A stretch of DNA of 64,000 nt from Mucilaginibacter lappiensis (GTDB taxonomy: Bacteria > Bacteroidota > Bacteroidia > Sphingobacteriales > Sphingobacteriaceae). Position numbers and translations under genes: made by a program. Numbering within the stretch: position 1 is the stretch's first letter; every line of letters starts with the position of its first letter. Of the stretch, positions 62,189 through 64,000 are shown in pieces. Under the pieces are notes generated by a model that was not told where the DNA came from, searched no databases, and was given only the letters and a program-made list of their open reading frames with translations. The stretch lies in the NCBI RefSeq assembly GCF_900155965.1, contig NZ_FTMG01000003.1, positions 490,547 to 554,546 of the forward strand, in the 5' to 3' direction.

Positions 62189-63496
62189 ATGAAAAAATTC
62201 ATACCCTTTGGCGTACTTATCGTCGTAATTATACTTGCGCTTGTATATCCCTCTGTTACCCTAACTACTATAAAAGACAGCAAAATTGATAGCGGCGATA
62301 CCGCCTGGTTATTAGTAAGCACCGCACTCGTACTCATTATGACACCCGGACTGGCCTTTTTTTACGGCGGCATGGTGAGCAAGAAAAATGTACTATCAAC
62401 CATGCTGCAAAGCTTTGTTTGTATGGGTGTAATCACCGTTATATGGGTGATCTTCGGCTTTAGTTTAGCCTTTGGCGATTCTATAGGCGGCTTCATTGGC
62501 GATCCGCGTACTTTTTTTATGATGAAGGGCACCCTAGGCAATGCCACCTGGAAATTGGCGCCAACCATCCCTTTAGTATTATTCGCTATGTTCCAGTTAA
62601 AATTCGCGGTAATTACCCCAGCCCTCATCACCGGAGCTTTTGCCGAGCGTATCCGCTTTAACTCCTATGTGATTTTCCTTTGCCTGTTTATGATATTTAT
62701 TTATGCACCATTGGCCCACTCTACCTGGCACCCGGACGGCTTCCTGTTTGGTAAAGGCGTATTGGATTTTGCTGGAGGCACGGTAGTACACATGTCGGCA
62801 GGCTGGGCTGCATTGGCTTCGGCATTATATTTAAAACAACGTAACGATAAGGCACACGCACCGGCCCGTATCAGCTACGTGTTGTTAGGTACCGGTTTAT
62901 TATGGTTCGGATGGTTTGGCTTTAACGCAGGTTCGGCATTAGGCTCGGGCACCCTAGCCGCCACTGCTTTAGCCACTACCACTACAGCATCGGCAGCTGC
63001 AGCTATGGCCTGGATGTTTTTTGACATTTTACGCGGTAAAAAGCCCGGCGTTATGGGCGCTTGTATCGGCGCAGTGGTGGGTCTTGTTGCCATTACACCG
63101 GCTGCAGGTTTTGTAACCATCCCCCACTCTTTAATTATTGGCATTGTTGCCGCAGTGGTAAGTAACCTGGTAGTGATCTGGAGATCATCAACCAGCATTG
63201 ATGACACGCTTGATGTATTCCCATGCCATGGTGTAGGCGGCATGGTAGGCATGTTACTAACCGGCGTATTCGCTCATCAAAATGTAAACGCGGGTAACAC
63301 CACCGGCAACGGTTTATATTATGGCGAAACCCATTTATTCTTCCTTCATGTGATCACCTTAATAGGTGTTTCGGCTTTTGCATTTTTTGGTTCTTTATTG
63401 TTATTAAAGATCACAGACATGATCAGTACCTTACGCGTAACTCCAGAACAAGAATTGGCTGGCCTTGATGTAAGCCAGCACGACGAAGAACTTTAA
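62189..63496 (+). CDS. amtB: Ammonium transporter
   Basis: 435 residues with about 11-12 membrane helices. DTAWLLVSTALVLIMTPGLAF is the Amt opening, GAFAERIRF and LAHSTWHPDGFL give the first twin-His, and DVFPCHGVGGMVGMLLTGV the second. GWFGFNAGSALG completes the family pattern. The first helix may be a cleaved signal sequence. It moves ammonium into the cell through the inner membrane and is usually controlled by a PII protein, but no glnK is adjacent. The twin-hairpin region lies directly upstream and a terminator downstream. Confidence 0.95.
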   Translation: MKKFIPFGVLIVVIILALVYPSVTLTTIKDSKIDSGDTAWLLVSTALVLIMTPGLAFFYGGMVSKKNVLSTMLQSFVCMGVITVIWVIFGFSLAFGDSIGGFIGDPRTFFMMKGTLGNATWKLAPTIPLVLFAMFQLKFAVITPALITGAFAERIRFNSYVIFLCLFMIFIYAPLAHSTWHPDGFLFGKGVLDFAGGTVVHMSAGWAALASALYLKQRNDKAHAPARISYVLLGTGLLWFGWFGFNAGSALGSGTLAATALATTTTASAAAAMAWMFFDILRGKKPGVMGACIGAVVGLVAITPAAGFVTIPHSLIIGIVAAVVSNLVVIWRSSTSIDDTLDVFPCHGVGGMVGMLLTGVFAHQNVNAGNTTGNGLYYGETHLFFLHVITLIGVSAFAFFGSLLLLKITDMISTLRVTPEQELAGLDVSQHDEEL

Positions 63497-63540
63497 TTTC
63501 TACAGTATTCTATATCAAACCAAACAACAAGAAAAAACTA

Positions 63541-63571
63541 AAGCTGCATTTTTAAAGATGCAGCTTTTTTT
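63541..63571 (+). terminator. Intrinsic terminator of amtB
   Basis: Perfect 9-bp arms AAGCTGCAT and ATGCAGCTT around 8 bases, followed by a T run. Confidence 0.85.
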
Positions 63572-63596
63572 GACCGTTGATTTTTTTAAAAGAAAT

Positions 63597-63675
63597 TTGT
63601 CATGCTGAACAGAGTGAAGCATCTATCCGCGACTTGCATATTGAAGAAGATCCTTCGCTATCACTACCCATGACA
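63597..63675. repeat. Dispersed REP-like palindrome (TGTCATGCTGA family)
   Basis: TTGTCATGCTGAACAGAG then TGAAGCATCT faces AGATCCTTCGCTATCAC then TACCCATGACA. The arms resemble those at 51853-51935. Confidence 0.65.
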
Positions 63676-63682
63676 GAATGAA

Positions 63683-64000
63683 TCATGCAGGGGCTAAAGT
63701 CATGTTTAGTTCCAGGGCAAGTTTCTGTAACCGTTTCTTTTTCTGTTGATTGACGATTAACTCATACGCAGCTAAGCCTTTCTCAACAAATTCGGTTCCT
63801 TTAACGATTAGTCGCCAATATTGGGCTGCCAGTTTTCTGGCTGTAGCTTTAATGGCTATTGCCGGGCCTTTTCGGCCTCTCAATCGTCTGGCGAATGCAC
63901 CCCAGCCAATGTGTTTACTGTTCAATAAACCGTGAGCCATTTGTTTAAAGATTTGTCCAACTATTGGCCTGCCCTTACTTTTACTTTTTTTGGTTTTTCC
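63683..64000 (-). CDS. Transposase C-terminal part, IS110-like, 5' end outside window
   Basis: The frame is open to the right edge (GKTKKSKSKGRPIVGQIFKQM precedes the internal ATG at 63940, with no stop), so the start lies beyond 64000. The visible 106 residues include WGAFARRLRGRKGPAIAIKA and TARKLAAQYWRLIVKGTEF, resembling the C-terminal end of IS110-type (Transposase_20) transposases with their RKLA segment. It lies 8 bases from a REP-like palindrome. Another transposase class is possible because the catalytic part is not visible. Confidence 0.6.
   Translation of the reverse strand, partial: GKTKKSKSKGRPIVGQIFKQMAHGLLNSKHIGWGAFARRLRGRKGPAIAIKATARKLAAQYWRLIVKGTEFVEKGLAAYELIVNQQKKKRLQKLALELNMTLAPA

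Noticed and set aside
62875..63252. 125-codon antisense frame over amtB
   Set aside because: Ala/Thr/Pro-rich shadow caused by codon bias of amtB.

Overview
The window looks like part of the chromosome of a Bacteroidota soil or plant-associated bacterium, most like Mucilaginibacter or Pedobacter (Sphingobacteriaceae). The basis is a SusC/SusD pair, a one-protein hybrid two-component regulator, many secreted and lipoprotein glycoside hydrolases, BACON modules, Bacteroidota-type promoter boxes (TTTG then TAnnTTTG) and several families of dispersed palindromic repeats. The genus is an inference from protein style; no rRNA is present. Region 1 (1-3.1 kb): end of a glycosyltransferase, a LanC-like protein without visible zinc ligands, a degraded gap and a quinone-reductase-like dehydrogenase. 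Region 2 (3.3-33.2 kb): a large polysaccharide utilisation locus. Reading leftwards from base 25921 the order is susC, susD, an IPT/TIG surface glycan-binding protein, an intrinsic terminator, GH5 with BACON, GH43 with BACON and CBM6, a small unknown, GH3, GH51, GH43, GH27, an SGNH acetylesterase and GH127. To the right are the hybrid regulator and a divergent GH5-CBM13. The enzymes point to an arabinose-decorated, acetylated plant hemicellulose (arabinoxylan or arabinose-bearing xyloglucan); the exact glycan is not settled. Four enzyme-gene remnants lie at the junctions, so the locus has gained and lost enzymes repeatedly. Region 3 (33.5-40.9 kb): a leftward fucose unit made of GH29 alpha-L-fucosidase, GH97 (frameshifted), a FucP-type permease, an aldo/keto reductase, a sugar mutarotase and a zinc dehydrogenase. 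AACCAATT boxes recur upstream of susC, GH5-CBM13 and the GH29 unit, always on the sense strand, and are candidate operators of the hybrid regulator. 

Region 4 (41.3-49.9 kb): housekeeping genes: tRNA-His with its promoter and terminator, a copper-type P-ATPase, RNase HI, a phosphodiesterase, TrmN6, a VOC protein and PurL. Between trmN6 and the VOC gene sits a REP-associated tyrosine transposase (RAYT) surrounded by six full copies of its likely palindrome and by a second copy of the VOC gene's 3' end. Region 5 (50.4-64 kb): accessory metabolism and regulators: QorB/HxlR divergent pair, luciferase-like oxidoreductase, GNAT, an MBL-fold protein with altered metal motif, isochorismatase and AraC, PLP decarboxylase and LysR, TonB, AmtB, and a transposase running off the right edge. 

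The least explained material is intergenic: a 378-bp element with 13-bp perfect terminal inverted repeats and nested internal stems (53.1-53.5 kb), a stack of three palindromic elements (59.57-60.07 kb), and two hairpins with an identical 11-base loop but covarying stems upstream of amtB (61.9-62.15 kb).
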